Assembly (NCBI RefSeq): GCF_028769735.1
Contig: NC_088178.1
Coordinates: 22,084,357 to 22,148,356 of the forward strand
Reading direction: 5' to 3'
Source of the DNA: Zonotrichia leucophrys gambelii
Taxonomy: Eukaryota; Chordata; Aves; Passeriformes; Passerellidae
Length of the DNA stretch: 64,000 bases
Shown one piece after another: positions 19,637-33,204 of this stretch (within the stretch, counting starts at the first letter, position 1; each line of letters begins with the position of its first letter). A model generated the notes under the pieces. That model was not told the origin of the DNA. It saw only the letters and a list, made by a program, of their open reading frames with translations, and searched no databases. The translations under genes were made by a program, and so were the position numbers.

Positions 19637-19720
19637 TTCAAAAAAAAAAAAAAAAAAACCAAAAAAAAAAACCACCCTAACAAAAACCCCCAAAAAAACC
19701 CCAAAAACAAAAACAGGGAA
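19637..19720. repeat. Poly(A) followed by A/C-only tract
   Basis: About twenty A residues are followed by CCAAAAAAAAAAACCACC and blocks of AAAAACCCCC. It resembles a shorter version of the A/C tract at 27.15-27.6 kb. Confidence 0.9.
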
Positions 19721-22700
19721 AAAATAATACTTCAGTCTTCCTGGAGAATTTGATATTTCTTACTACTGTCCATTTGCCATATTGCCATAAAGGGAAGATG
19801 GGGTAGAACAGAAGGATTTGTTTCTTCCCTTATGGGAAAATAAAATAATAACAAGAAGAATATTGCAATTAAACAAATTAAACAAATCTTTCACTACTCT
19901 CTCTGCATTAGAAAAGAAAACCCCATCACCCTATTAATGATCAAATTCTTAAAACCAGCCCCTGACTGAGCAGCATCCCTCTAACAGATCCCATTTTTCT
20001 GACCACACCTCTATGGCAGAGGCAGCTGCAGGCTGGGCTCCTGCCCTGGGCTCTCCTGAGGATGCTCTGGCTCTGTGCAAGGTGCTGGGGTGGGATCTGT
20101 GGCTTTCCCTTCTCTACAGACAGGTGGAACTCTGCCTCCTTGCCTAGAAATGGGACAGTTTGTGGCTCTGCTTTGCAAATTGAGGTGCTCAGCAATGCAG
20201 CAAGATAACAGCTGGAAGGAGAGTTACACAGCCCTATAGACAGGGAAGGACTTTTTTTCTTGGAGTGCCATTAAATAGTTTTCCATGGCAGGACCCGGGC
20301 GATGCTATTTTCTGCAGATAAAAAGCAGGTTATTTTTCATTAGCTGCACAAGGCTGTTGGTGGTGGCAAACTTGCCACCAGGTCTGTAGCTCAACACAAC
20401 ATGAGCAGAGAGGAACAAAATCATAAAAATAACTGAAATCCACTGAGGGCTCTGTTGAACTGCCTTTTTAAAGTGCATCAGGTGAAGCAAAAAGGAGTGG
20501 GATAACCCTGATGCAGGAAGCGGTGCTACTGGATTGGGAAGTGCATACACATTGAGCAGGAGATGTGAGCATGCCAGAGCCACCCCAGTCTGCTGGATTT
20601 TCATGTGGATGGGAGCCTGGCCCTGGCTGCAGCATTTTGCCCAAGCAAGACTGAATTGAAGTTTTTCTGGTGGGACTGTCCTGGTACTGTCTTCGCTGAC
20701 AAGGTCCCTGCTGAGCCAGGAGCCTGTTGGAAGCAGACAAGGAAAGAACAGACCTGCAAGCCAAAGAAATCAGACTCCAGATGATTTACATGGAGCATGA
20801 GGGGCACCAGAAGGGCAGCCAGCCCAGAAAATGAGATTATAAACTATCATCCCCTGTTACACGCTGGGACGTGGCTGCAGGGTGGCCCTCTGGCATCATT
20901 CAGGGAGGCAGCCGTGGTCTGGAGTTGAAAGCAGAAGGCTTTTGTCTTGTCAGATTGGAAAAGCCCACATCCTGAGGAGTGTCTGAGAATGTGTGCAGTC
21001 CTGCCTTCCCTGCTGCAGCCTTTTCCTGGCCTGTGTACAGTGCCTGACACCTTTAGAGGCTACGAGAACATCCCAGCTGCTCCCTGCCACATTCTGCTGT
21101 CCCCATGGCATGATCTGGAAAGGGGTGAGAAGAGGCAGTCTGGTGGACTGAGGTGGTAGGAGAGAAGAAGCCCTTCCTCCAGGTGGCCAGGTCCTACAGA
21201 GAGCAGTGCTTGAGGTGGACCCACTCCTGCATTCCAACTTGCTGCTGTGGGGCAGGTGGTACCTGCAGGGCATCACCCAAAGTAGTTTAAACATTGACCT
21301 TTTTGGGAAAGGAGAGGCGAAAGAAACCTGGAAAGGGGATACAGGGGCCCTGAAGTGGATGCACCAAGCTCTTTAAACTGGTTTAGGGTTCAAACTGGGT
21401 CAGTGTTGCATCTAAACTTAGAAAACGCAAAATACTCCATGTGGTGATGCAAGCCTGCTGGTAGAGGCTTGGCTTTAATGTTCTTCACCTCTGTGATGTG
21501 AACCCTCAGGAAGGCAAAAGCAGCACGAAAAGGAGTCCTCAGAAGAGGTAGAGCCTGTGTTTTATCGGAGCTGGCATGGATGTGGTTAATAAGATAATCT
21601 GTGGACCCTCCAACACAAAGAGAAAGTGAGTTTTCTGATCCATAAAGGATCAGTCTGCAGGAAGCCCCATCAGACTCCTCAGCGTGAAATTACACCACAG
21701 CAGGGGGGTACAGTCCTGCTACTGTACAACATTAGAGAGATGAATTAGGAGTTGACATTCATGTGCTTAATATGCCTATTCCTGGCATTATCCCACAAGG
21801 ACCAGTCCCCGGCAAGGACTTACGGTCACCGGGTCCAGGGAGGTATTTAGGGTTGCTCATTTGCTTCCAGAGCCAGGCTATCAGGCTTCCCCATCTAATC
21901 TCTCCTCATCAGGAGCAGGGGGGAGGGAGCACAGCCCAGCTCTGCTATCTCACAGCAATCTGGTCTGGGGAATAACCACGAGGTGCTCCCTTGTTTCTCG
22001 AATAAATCACAGCGATCCTCTGGACTGGTGAGAGTGGAACGAGGGAAAAAAGAACACATAAAAGCATGACTTGGTGCTCAAGAAGCTGAGAAAAGGGGAA
22101 AGAGCCAACCCCAAAAGTATGTGCCTTGCATAGTTGCTGCTAACAAAAATAAATATTTACTGGAAAGGGAAGTCTCAGCAGGTCTGTATTAGGAATTATT
22201 CAAACTGGGTTTGCCTCTCTGGTATTAAACTGGTTGGAGGTGTGCCTTGGACAGACATGGGCACTCTGAGCTGCTTTACCAAATGGGTTTTGTCAAGAAG
22301 CCAGAGTATTTCCAAGCCCCAGGTCTGGGCTGTGTGAAAATTCCTGCCTGTTTGAACTCTGAGCCAGGACAGAGTGCTTTTGGTTTGTTTTTTATCCATG
22401 AAATATTTTGTTGAGAGCAAAATTTTTGGGGAAGGGGGAGAATCTACTCCAAATTCTGGAAGAAATAAAAAGAAAAATGTTGGCTACAAGGCTAAATAGT
22501 TTTTGAACTGATCATTTTCCAAGAAAAAATCCAAATATTTTTTTCAGAGAGTAGCTGTCCTGCAGGAAATTCCTGATTTCATGGACGTGCCGCACTTCTG
22601 GCAAGTGTGCTTGTGATCAAACTGATTGAAAAGCCATTTAATTGGAACTGTTTTCAGAATGCAGAATGAGCTCAAACTTGGCAAAGCTAATGGGGGGAAG

Positions 22701-25700
22701 CATGGACAGACCCAGGAGAAATAAATGAGAAGCAGAATCCTCCCAGAAGCTGATTTTGCAATGGTCTGGCATGGAGAAAGGGCAAGAGCCTCCCCAGCAT
22801 GAGCATATCCTGGTGGCTGTGATCACATTGTGTGGCGTGTGGGCACTTTGCAGCTCACAAATCCTGCTTCTCCAGCTCTCCTCTTCAACAGTGCTCCCTG
22901 GGAAAGGGGAGCAGGAATATGCTGGGATCCTGGCACTCATCTGGCCATGGAAGAGATGCTCAGCCTGAACATGCAGGATCAGTCCTGAGCCTGGCCATAC
23001 AGAAACATCTCTTGTTCTGGACACAGAGAACGCCCAAGTTTGTAACCCATTTCTACAGCACTTTGAACATAGGCACATTCCTGCTTGCCCTGCTTGAGGA
23101 GGGAAAAAGCAGAAAGGTCATGAGACAAATTCAAGGAAATTGAGTGAATTGGGATTCTAAACCACAAAGCTGCTGCACCAATATGGGGACAGCATCACCA
23201 TGCCCCTTGGCTTGGTTCTTCTTCTCTCTGTTAAGACCATGGGGGTGGAGATGAGGATTGCCATGGGCTCTTTTTCCCTTAAGCACAGATTTTGTGGGAA
23301 TATTAAATCTAAATCAGAGCTAACATTGTCATGACTGAAATCAAATAACAATGTGTATACCCAGATATCTTTAGTGTTTTCCATGCGGTAGAATTTCTGG
23401 ATCTGGGCTCCTACAGCCTGACACCAAGCCAGGTATGGATATGGTTCTTGGGCTTGTAGAGCAGACTCTGGAGAATGCAGATTCCATGGAGTTCAAGGCT
23501 GTGCTGGATGGATTACCCATCCCTATGGACAGGATGAGCTTGCCCCTGCTGTTTCCTCTGCCTAGTGGCACCATCTCAGTGTAGCCACCACTCCATCTCC
23601 CTAATCTTCTGCAAACTAGTCCTCAAGTCCAAATAAATACTTCTGGGATGCCTTGTGTTCAAGGAGCCTTGAACACTGAAAACCACACAACGTTTTGGTT
23701 GTTCTGTTGTCCACACAAGCCAAACACAAAATATTCCCCAACCCATTTTGTTGATTTAAAATAAATCCCAAGAAAAACATCCCTAAGTAAACCAATGTGT
23801 GGAGGCTAATGGAGCACTTCCCACCTGAAGGATAAATTCCCATTCTCTGAGGGAGTGACAATTTTTTTTTAGCGTGTTTGGCTTTTGTCTCCTGTGAAAT
23901 CAAAAGTCTCCCACTGAGGTTTGGGTTTCATGTCTGGGTCACAGTTTCTACTGAAAGGAATTTTCATTATGGCCTTGGAAACACTTAAGCCTCCCTGTGC
24001 AACTGATCCATCTGAGCTTTTCATATCCATCAGGACCATGGATGCCATCAGCAATCAGGGGTGAAATCTCAAGCAACCCGAGAAGGAGGTATGAGCCTTA
24101 GGATGAGACAGGATCTCATAGTGAGATTAACATGGGCTGAGAGGGTAATTAACCACAGTAATTATTTGCTGAGGGTGAGGTGGGGGGTACTACCTCCTTG
24201 TTGGCAGACTTTGGACTGCAGGATGGATTCCCTGTTTCAAGGGGGAGACAATTCACTGAGGTCCTTTGGTTTGTGATGTGCACTGACAGAGTAGATGATG
24301 AGGCTGAAACAGAGGTTTGGGGACCAGTCTAGCAACAGCTGAGTCCTCCAGCCACACAAAGTGTGAGAAGTAAATAACTATTCCCAAAGTATCAAATGAC
24401 ATGAGGGAGAGAGCATCCCAGGGAGACAGGAGACCTAGGAAATGCTAACAGGGCAGAAAGCCTGGATGTGTTGTGATCAGCAAAATTCAAATACTGTATT
24501 TCTATACCTGGATCTTGCCCTGTTCTTTGAGAACATAATAAAGGGGCTAGTTCCTGCCCTTAACAGACCTTTATGTAGTTACAGCACCCATGTACCTGAA
24601 ACTCCCTTTACTTTCTCTTTCCAGGTTACACAATATCAACAATCTTAATTTTTCTTTACAGATGCTGTTTTCCAGTCATTCTCATTATTTTTCTCTGGAC
24701 TCTCTCCAGCTAATACACATCTTTCTTGAACTGGTTTTCAAAACTAGACATGTTTTCCCATCTCAGGTTTGACCAGAGATGAGCAGAAAGAAGATGCATT
24801 CCCATATCTTATGGCCTCTCTGAGGGTTGTCCATGGCTGTAAGAGTATTTCATGGGTGTTGTATGGCTTTAATCAAGCAGTTACACCAAAAAATCTGTGA
24901 CAGGGGTTGTGTATGCTGGAAATGGATCACTATTTTGTGAATTGCTCTTTCTTGTTGAATGTGATGGAAATGAGGAATGTGTCTCCTCCCACACCCCCCC
25001 CAACCTTCTCTGCAAAGGTGAGATGCCAAAACCACAGAATGAGTTATAAGAAAGCAAAATAACTATTGTAAGGTGGATGTCTTCATCAGTGTTCTATATT
25101 AAAATGTTTTCTGCATCAAATAAAACAGGTCTTGACATAGAATTGCAAGAGAAAAGAGCTGAAAGGACTCCACCATTGCTCCTCCCCTGATAACTGGAGA
25201 TGATTCATCACAGTCCAGGTAGGCCCTTGAAATCTGGGGTAAATCTGACAAGCTGTGAATCACAGCATCAATAAATGTGCAAGGATATTCAGCCTCCTTT
25301 GACAAACAGGAAAACCAGAACCAAGAATGTGAAACTTTTCCTCCAAACCACATGAACTGGGGCAGCAGAGACAGCAGTAGCCAGCCAAGCATCTCTGCCC
25401 TGCTCAAGGTTAAGGCTGCCCTGATTCCTAAGAAAAAGTTAATCCTTTAGCTTGGGTGTTGGGAGCTCTATTTTTAGGTCTCTCTATTCTTTTACAGCTC
25501 ATCAGATTTTTACCTCCTGGAAGTCGCTACACAGCCTCAGAGTGCTCCTCTTGAGACAGTGCTTTTTTAAAAATTATTTCCTTCTCCCTTCCCAGGATAA
25601 AATCTCTTTTTCAACATTTGGGAACTGAGGAGCACATTTGGGTGGGGTTAGGGCACCTGTGAGCAATTCAAACCCACCTCCTGCCCAGAGCCAGGCTGTT

Positions 25701-25937
25701 GCCAGCACCAGGTCAGGGCTTTGTTTACCCAAGTTTCACAGCTGCTAGAAAGAGCTGGTGGAGTTTGTGTGAACAAATCTGTGAACCAGCAGGAAGGAAA
25801 GAACCCCAAGGGAGCTTGTAAGGGGATGCATCTGCAGTGCTGGGAATAAGTGAACCATCTCAATTTTCTGCATTCACTCTCTTTAACAACCTGATTTTTT
25901 GTGCCCTGTTGTGAGTCAGTTCCTCCTGAATCACAGT

Positions 25938-25992
25938 GTTTACAGCAGTAATTTGGGTTAGAAGGGGTCTTTGGAGGATGTCTGGTCCAGGT
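25938..25992 (-). mobile_element. CR1 3' terminus, short fragment
   Basis: TAATTTGGGTTAGAAGGGGT followed by CTTTGGAGGATGTCTGGTCC resembles the reverse complement of a diverged CR1 end. It is only about 50 bp long, so the call is tentative. Confidence 0.5.
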
Positions 25993-26956
25993 GTCACCTT
26001 GGCCATGGGAGGCAGCATGTGAAGCTGGGGGTGGTAGGAGCTCATCCTTCTCCACCAGCTGCACAGTGAGCAGCGAGCAGCGCCCTGATTTCTGGAGGAC
26101 TGAAGCGAGACAGGATGGAAAGACTGACACTGTCCTCAAAATCCCACCTTTTCCTCAGTCCTGGAGGTTACACATCAGAGGAGACCCAGAGTTCTGTGAC
26201 AAATGTGAATGGCTTCCCATGGGCTCACAGGGAAGCTCCTTCCAAGCTGGTGCTGCCAACCTGCTGGAAGTTCTTCAGGGAAGACCGTGGGGCTGTGTCT
26301 CTGAGTGCTGAAGGCTCCTGCAAATTAAGGGAATTACTCGGAGCTCCCAAATGATGCTCACTCCTTTAACTTCTTCATCAGACTTCTCATGTGCTGCTGG
26401 GCAAATCCATTGGTTCTCCCCATTTCTGCTTCCTACCAGGAAAATATCCCTTCCTCCTCCCATCTCCATCTTCTCTGTTTAGGTGAGAAGGGGAGAGGTG
26501 TTGATTTTCACACAGTGTACAGAGCTCTGCATGACCAGGCTCTCTTACTCCCAAGGGGAAAAAAAAGCCTCAAACAGGATAAAAACCCCCACCAAAATCC
26601 TAAAAATATCACCCTGCTGAGCAGGTTTGGGGGGCTGTTTTGCAGAGAGGAATGCAACCAGAATGCAGAGGGCAGAGCCAGCCCTCTCCAGCGGCCCCCA
26701 CCTGCCCCTCTTTCCCCCAGTGTGTGAACCTACTGTAGATTTCTTGAATTTCCCTTTGATGTTTATCTCCCCGCAGTAATTCTCTTTGGGGGATTTGCTG
26801 GAGCGGCCTTGGAAGAATACAGCCTGGACGAGGGCGGCCGAGGGGCGAGGGAATGTTGGCAACAGGATTAAGATCATATTCTACAAGCGCCTGTCAGCCG
26901 CTGAATGGGGCTAGAGTTTCTTATCTGCCCAGGGTGCCAGAATGCCTTGGGATTCC

Positions 26957-26993
26957 TCTCCCCTCCTCCTCCTCCTCCTCCTCCTCCTCCTCA
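26957..26993. repeat. (CCT)n trinucleotide repeat
   Basis: About twelve uninterrupted CCT units (GAG on the other strand). Likely length-polymorphic. Confidence 0.96.
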
Positions 26994-27144
26994 CAGGGCT
27001 TTCAGCCTGCTGGGGAAAGCACAATCGTGGCCCTTGGTGGGGAGGTGGGCTCTGGGGAGCATCACCCCACAGTGCAGGAGATGGGAGAGGGGCTCAGGGC
27101 AGGGCTTGGGCTCATGGGCAGCCAGAAGGGCAGCCTGGGAAAAA

Positions 27145-27605
27145 TAAGAAAAAACAAAAAAACTCCCAAACCCCCCACCCCCCACAAAAAGAAAGAAAAA
27201 AAACCAACAAGTCCTGCCCTAAAAAACCCCAACAAAAACCAACCAAACAAACAAACAAAAAAACCCCAAAAAACCAAACCAAAACAATACAAAAAAACCC
27301 CCAAAAACAACAACAAAAAAACTCTCCCACAAAAACCCACAAAAAACACCAAAACCAACCAACCAACCAACCAAAAATACCACCAAAAAAAACCCCAAAA
27401 AACCCCCAAAAATCCCCCAAAACAAACAAACAAAAACCCACAAAAAACCCCAAACAAAACAAACAAAAGTCTAAAACAAACAAACTCCCCCCCCCAAAAA
27501 ACCGGAAAAACCCCAGAAAAACTAACCAAACAATAACAAAAGTAAACAAATAAAAAATAAACCAAAAAAAAACCCCAGAAAACCACAAAAAAACCTGCAA
27601 AACCC
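27145..27605. repeat. A/C-only low-complexity tract (about 460 bp)
   Basis: The plus strand is built almost entirely from A and C, in blocks such as AAAAACCCCC, CAAACAAACAAA and CCAACCAACCAA, with very few G or T. The minus strand is therefore T/G-rich with repeated runs of four or five G. Long Lys/Asn/Pro/Gln or Phe/Gly/Trp open frames here are compositional artefacts. Confidence 0.95.
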
Positions 27606-27689
27606 AGTAGTAGTGCTGAAATGGCCAGAGGATTTTTAGGTGCAATTCTCTATATTAAGAGGAGAATATTCTCTTTTGAAAGTTCTGAG

Positions 27690-27845
27690 TTTGGTTTCTT
27701 GATTTCTTTATCTTTTTTTTCTTTTTTTGTTTTTCTCTTTTTTTTTTTTTTGTTTTTTAGCGTGGGGTTTCATGGCTTTCACTGGGCATTTTAGTTGTTG
27801 GGGTTGGGCATTTTAGCTGTTGGGTTTTTTTTTTTTTCCTTCTTT
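27690..27845. repeat. T-rich tract with a 22-bp direct repeat
   Basis: Runs of up to fourteen T are broken by CTTT and GTTTT. Inside lies a direct duplication of GGGCATTTTAGYTGTTGGG at about 27783-27827. It lies about 100 bp from the A/C tract, on the same strand but with the opposite skew. Confidence 0.9.
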
Positions 27846-29935
27846 TTCTCCTTCTTTTCTTAAGGTGGAATTGGAGTCCTGGGGAGAATTTAATTGGAAA
27901 TATTTGGGGCTTGTTTCTGAACATTCCAGGTGGTAGGAAACCAGAAAAGTTTCAGAAGTTCCAGAAAAGCAGAGCAATTTTGAAATAAGGAGGCGAGGGC
28001 TGGGTGAAACCAGAAAGTGTATTTTGAAAACTCAAAGAGTGTTTTGAAAAGCAAGAGGCAAAAATAGTTACGAAAGAGAAAAAATTTTGGAAAGTTTTGA
28101 AGCTACTTTCATATAAAACAAAAACCACAAACACACAGAGCTTTCCTGGGGAATGGAATCAGTATCAAATTCCCCTGTGTGATCATTTCAGAAAGCTAAG
28201 GACATGCAGGCTTCTGATGTTTCCACCTGGAAGATGCTTTTGTCTTTTTACAGTTTAGAACCTTGTGATAAAGAAGATTTTGAAGGGACCGGGGTCCTCA
28301 CTTTTCCCAGCCTGAAACATGATGGATGGACCTGTGTGAGCCCTCTCAGATCTGTACATTTCAGCAGAAAAGAAGCATTTCTGGTAAAATATTCAGACCC
28401 ACTTAGGAAAATCTGGATTTCGTTTGACTCTGTGGGTGTGGAATGTTTTTCACTTGTTCTGCAGAAAGCAAACAGAAACCTTGCCATTGCTTCTGGTTTG
28501 TGTTGGATAAAGGAAGTCCTGCAGGTAATGTCATTTCTGGGTTGCTCAAAACAGCTGGGGAAAGGAACAACTTCTGTCTTTTTCACCTTCTGGATCACGA
28601 CCACCTGTAGCTATTCTATAATGAGGATTTTGTGTTTTTCTAGAGCCCTTGCCTGATTGAATGCATCAGGAAAACTTTGTCAAGAGACCTGCTGATGAGT
28701 GAGAACTTTGCAGAAGCTGTAGAAATCCAGCAAGAGGAACTCACTGCCCAGAATTTGCACTGGAGTTTGGGGAGTGAGGGGGTGAAAGCCAAACGGGTTA
28801 AAATCCAGCTCCTGGACACCTGTGAATATTAAAACACGTCTGCTTTTAAATGAGTTTTTCCCTTATGGTTTACATAAATTTGACAGCCAACTACAGAAAT
28901 CAAGTTGTCCTTTATGTACATGACAAAATCTCATTAATTATTTTACAAAATTGAGAGTAACTTTCTTTATGCTTGTGGCTGGCAATACCATGAAACTTGA
29001 GAGAAACAGAGACTGAGTGACATTACCAGAAGCAATGAGGTTCAGCAAAGTTAAACAGTCCACACAAAATGATGTAAAATAAATGGAGACTTTTAAAATT
29101 CCTCTGTTTTTCATAGTCTTTAACAAATAATACTTTCAAGTCAAATTACAATGCAACATTCTGTAGTTCTTATTGATTTCAATTGTAACTTTGCCTAAAT
29201 AAAATACTCTCGCTTTATTTTTGACTCTTTAAATCCATCATTTCTTGCTATTATTCCTAGACTTTGTCAGCTCACTCATTGCTGGAATCAGCCCTTGTTG
29301 TGGGAGGGCAATCTGCTCTCACACCCTAAGAGCTCCTACCCTGAGGACCTGACAAACTGCTGCATTTTTGGATTTAAAACTTGCATTTCCAACCCCCCTT
29401 GTTCCTTTGAAGTGTGAATAGAACAGAATATGAAGAGCTACTGCTCATTCATGGAGAATTGAAGGATGTAGGGTTTATGGGAGGAGAAGGGATCACCACA
29501 AGGGCTCTTTGGGCAAAGGGTTCTCTGAGGTCCATGTCCACAGGGGTCACTTTCATGTTCCATCTCCCATTCTGCTCCTGGCTCAGTGTTTTCTATGTAA
29601 CTCCAGGGTTTATGCACAGTGAATAGATTATGCCAGTTAAAGGCAGCATTACAACTTTCCTCTCACAGCTGAGGAAATCAGAGCCTCATCAAAGAAAAGT
29701 CAAGAAATTGCAGTAACTCCTTGGAGTGAGCCAGGGTAGAGGAATGCTCCTTCCTCAGCAAACTCAGCAAACTGATGCCCAGGAATATTTCCAAGAGCTT
29801 CCCTCCTGTTTGCATTTCTGTGATTGTGCCACCCTCTCCTGAACATCCACTCCTGAGTGCAAGTGGGACAGGTCAGGGTCAGCTTTCGGAGGAATTTCCC
29901 AACTTTCAGAAACTTTCTCCAACTTTTGGAAATCA

Positions 29936-30020
29936 GCTGAATGCAGAGCAGGGCTGGGCTTGGCAATGGTTGGTCCAAGTGATCTTAGAGGCCTTTTCCA
30001 ACCTAAATGATTCTGTGATT
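29936..30020 (+). mobile_element. CR1 LINE, 3'-terminal fragment
   Basis: The stretch ATGGTTGGTCCAAGTGATCT, CCTTTTCCAACCTAAATG and ATTCTGTGATTCTGG is the CR1 terminus with its 8-bp-type end repeat. It is strongly 5'-truncated. Confidence 0.85.
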
Positions 30021-30634
30021 CTGGATCTGGCTCCTTAATACTCACAGTCCCAGTTTTACAGCAATGCTTCCCCCTTGTGCAGAGGCAGGTTCATGTCCAG
30101 TCCTCCTTGTGACTCAAGCAGGTAAAGCAACATCAAGAATTTCATGGCACACCTCATAACATATATAACCTGTTTGGTCCTTTTAATCACCTTTCTTTTT
30201 TTTTTTAATCAAGCTTGAGACATCATAAAACAAGCAGTGGCACTTTTGGAAGAGGAGAAACCTTTTCAAGATACGCCGGATTTGGGACTGTTATCCCAAA
30301 TCCATACAGGACAAGAAGACTGGTGTGAAATTTCCTTTTACCCCATAAATTTTTGATGCAGCCCCCTGCCTTTAGCTCCTGCTTGTTTTGCCAGCAGGGT
30401 GCAAAGTGCTCTCCCCACATCCCTCAGTGTCGGCACGAGACTCATCCAAGCAGAAAGCCAAAAACTGAGTTTCTTTCCCCACAATGGTGGGCTGTGGCCA
30501 TCTAGAGCCATTCTAGGGCTGCTGAGCTGGGTGGTGGCAATCAGCAGAGGCAAACACAAGGCCAGTGCTGGGTGACATTCAGGGGGACACCGGGGAGCCT
30601 GTGAGGGGGACAGCAGGCTCTAAACACATGCTTA

Positions 30635-30975
30635 AACACGGCGCTTTTTGCCCAATAATCTGTAACATCGAGAGGGCGACATTAAACAAAATAATAAATC
30701 GTGTGCTGGCCCTCAAATTGGATCCCTTTTTTTTCTTTATTTGATTTTGCTAGGATTTATTCCCTTTGACAAACCATGCTGTTTAGAATACAATAGTGGC
30801 ATAATCACAGCCTGGGGCCCTCATTCTTCAAGATAATGGGATACTTATTCATCTAAGGCAGGTACAAGTCTGTCCTTGGCTTTCATTTTACAAGATTACT
30901 TGTATTTCTGTCTCATTTGCAGTAGGTGATATCTGTCAGAAAGCAATTTTCACCCAATTTGGGGTTCTTAATATT
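30635..30975. promoter_or_regulatory. Candidate non-coding regulatory element
   Basis: A non-repetitive block of about 340 bp has retained CpGs (ACACGGCGC, ACATCGAGAGGGCGACATTA) and several TAAT or bicoid-like sites (CCCAATAATCTG, GATAATGGGATAC, ACAAGATTACTTG). It resembles developmental enhancers in texture. Conservation would have to be shown by alignment. Confidence 0.3.
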
Positions 30976-31076
30976 TTCTCTTTAAGCTCCTTTGTTGTTG
31001 ATTTTTCCTCCCCCCACCCCTTGACAAGCATTTTGCAAGCAACCCATGGACAAGCTACCTTTTATTTCCCCCCTTT

Positions 31077-31112
31077 TAAACAAACAAACAAACGAATAAA
31101 TAAATAAATAAA
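31077..31112. repeat. (CAAA)n(TAAA)n tetranucleotide repeat
   Basis: Four CAAA units pass through one ACGA variant into five AATA units. Confidence 0.9.
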
Positions 31113-33204
31113 GAGCATCCCTGGCCCTGTTTACACAGCTCGATAATTTATGAGTTAAGCGTGACAGCACAGGAATTTTTCAATGCAGGAGGCAATGTCC
31201 TGACTGGTGTGTGCTGCACTTCACCCTCAAGAAAAAGATAGCAGTGCTCACTTTTGTTTGGCCTGACAGCCTGAAAGTTCAGAGGCGGTAGCCCTCATGC
31301 CTCCAGAAATGTGCCAAAAAAGCAGTGTTTTAAAGGCCAGCTGGAAGGCCTAGGCTCAGGTCCTGATTCAGCCTTTGAAGGCTTAACCTCAGCATTTTTT
31401 TCAAGTAAAGATGAATGAAAAGCAAGTTGTTAGGTTTTGGGGTTTGGGGTTTTTTGGGGGGAGAGATTTCTGCAGGAATTGTTGGGAAATTAAAACAACA
31501 AATAATATTGGTCCACTAGCAAGATTCTACTTCATGCTAAAAAGAAGTATGTGGTAGATTTTTTTAAAGTTAAAAATGAAGCAAAATGGGGAAAAGTATG
31601 CGATGATGTGTTTGGACCTAAAAGGCATCCAGATAAAATTCCAACTATTTGGGATTTCAGCCCTTCCAGATTCCCTGTGTGAAAGTCTCCTCTCCTTTCC
31701 TTGCTTTCCTGTTTTCCCCTGCTTGCCCTGCAGCCCTCCCTGCTGCTTTTGGATACCCCAGGTCGATTTGTCCCTAAGTTTTATTTGCAAAGCGCGGTTG
31801 TTCTTGCTGGAAGCTGCAGGAAGGTGGGCAGAGGGGCAGCCCCCTCCCAGCCCTGGCTCCTGTGCTGAGCCCACCACACATTCCTGCAGGTGACAGCCCT
31901 GCAAACGCCCTGGGAGGTGCAGGGACTTCAAAACCCAGGTGGAAGCAAAAGCAAACAAATAAAATTTGGGAAATGGAGCTGAAATCAAAAGCACATCTCT
32001 CGGCTCTCTTTGCTTAAGCTGTTGAGAGGAGCTCTGTGTGCAGAGGAATTACTTTGAGGTAACTCAGACACCTTTCTTTTCTCCATGGGTGTCTCTGAAG
32101 GCAAAACTAATTCACTTCTGCTCCGCCAGGTCTGCCCTCTATTGTTCCCCACTAATGTAATTTTTTTTTTTGTCTTCAGAAACATTCCTGCTTGTGTAAT
32201 CATCTCCAGCACAGGGAGCAAAGAGAGGAAATTAAGATGTTATTGAGGGTTTGAGAGATATCTCATGTTTCAGAGTGGATCAGAGGCCTTTTTTTTTTTC
32301 CTTTTTTCTTTAAGGTGCCTGTTTTGGGGAGATTAAGTAAATATGGTGTATGGTTTGCTGGGGTGAAGCAGGGCTGCTCTTCAGGAAGCTGTGATGCTTC
32401 TCTCTTCTCCTGCACTAAAAGCAATAAATATAGCAATATTTATCTCCATATGTCCTTAATTCCAAGTGTGCGTCCCTCTAAGCAGGTAATCTCTTGGGGG
32501 AAGAGTTTCACCTCTCCAATCCCAAGAAGTTTTTACCAAACAGCTCCAGTCTCCCTGTGGAAGAGAGGACTAGACTATATCAGAAATATCAGACAAGATT
32601 TTGTTTTTTGGTGACACGAAGCAAAACTGGAGCTGACAAATAATTTCTGAGTATTTTATTTTGTCTTCAGCAAGGCTGAGCTGGAGGGAGCTGAGCTGCT
32701 TCCACAAGGCGAGTGATTTATCTTGTTACAGGAGAGTTCATTTTTTAACTAAAGAATGAGACTGTGCACATGAAAATCCATCAGCAAAGGTTTTTCCAGG
32801 GTAACACAGTGTATTTCAGTTTTCCTCATGTTTCCCTGGGCAGCTGTGAGGACCTGCATGGAGATTTTAAGGTGGCTTTGAAACTGTTTTGTGTTTCTCT
32901 GCTTCTTCTTGTGGTGTCATTGGAGAGATGGTCTCCTGTCCCCAGCAGCCACACTGGTCATGGCCACCAAACCCCTGAGATGACACTGGGCTTAACTCAC
33001 AGAGCCTTTGTGATGCTCATGACCCGCTCATTGACTCCATAAGAGAAAAATAATTAGAAAATTAGCGTAAGTATTGCATGTCAGACCAAACTGCTTGCAG
33101 CTGCCTTCGAAATAAGGGGGGGTGTAAAGTTTACTGCACAAAAATGATGGATAAAAAGTCAGCCTGGGAATCACAGGTGCCTCAGCTGGGCTTGCTGATG
33201 GTCC

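Noticed and set aside
26853..27645. Several 170-230-codon frames, Lys/Pro/Asn-rich or Phe/Gly/Trp-rich
   Set aside because: They translate the A/C-only tract on either strand; no stop codons arise because T or G is absent.
28204..28656. 150-codon open frame on the plus strand
   Set aside because: No family motif, ordinary AT-rich composition, no conserved splice context; consistent with chance.
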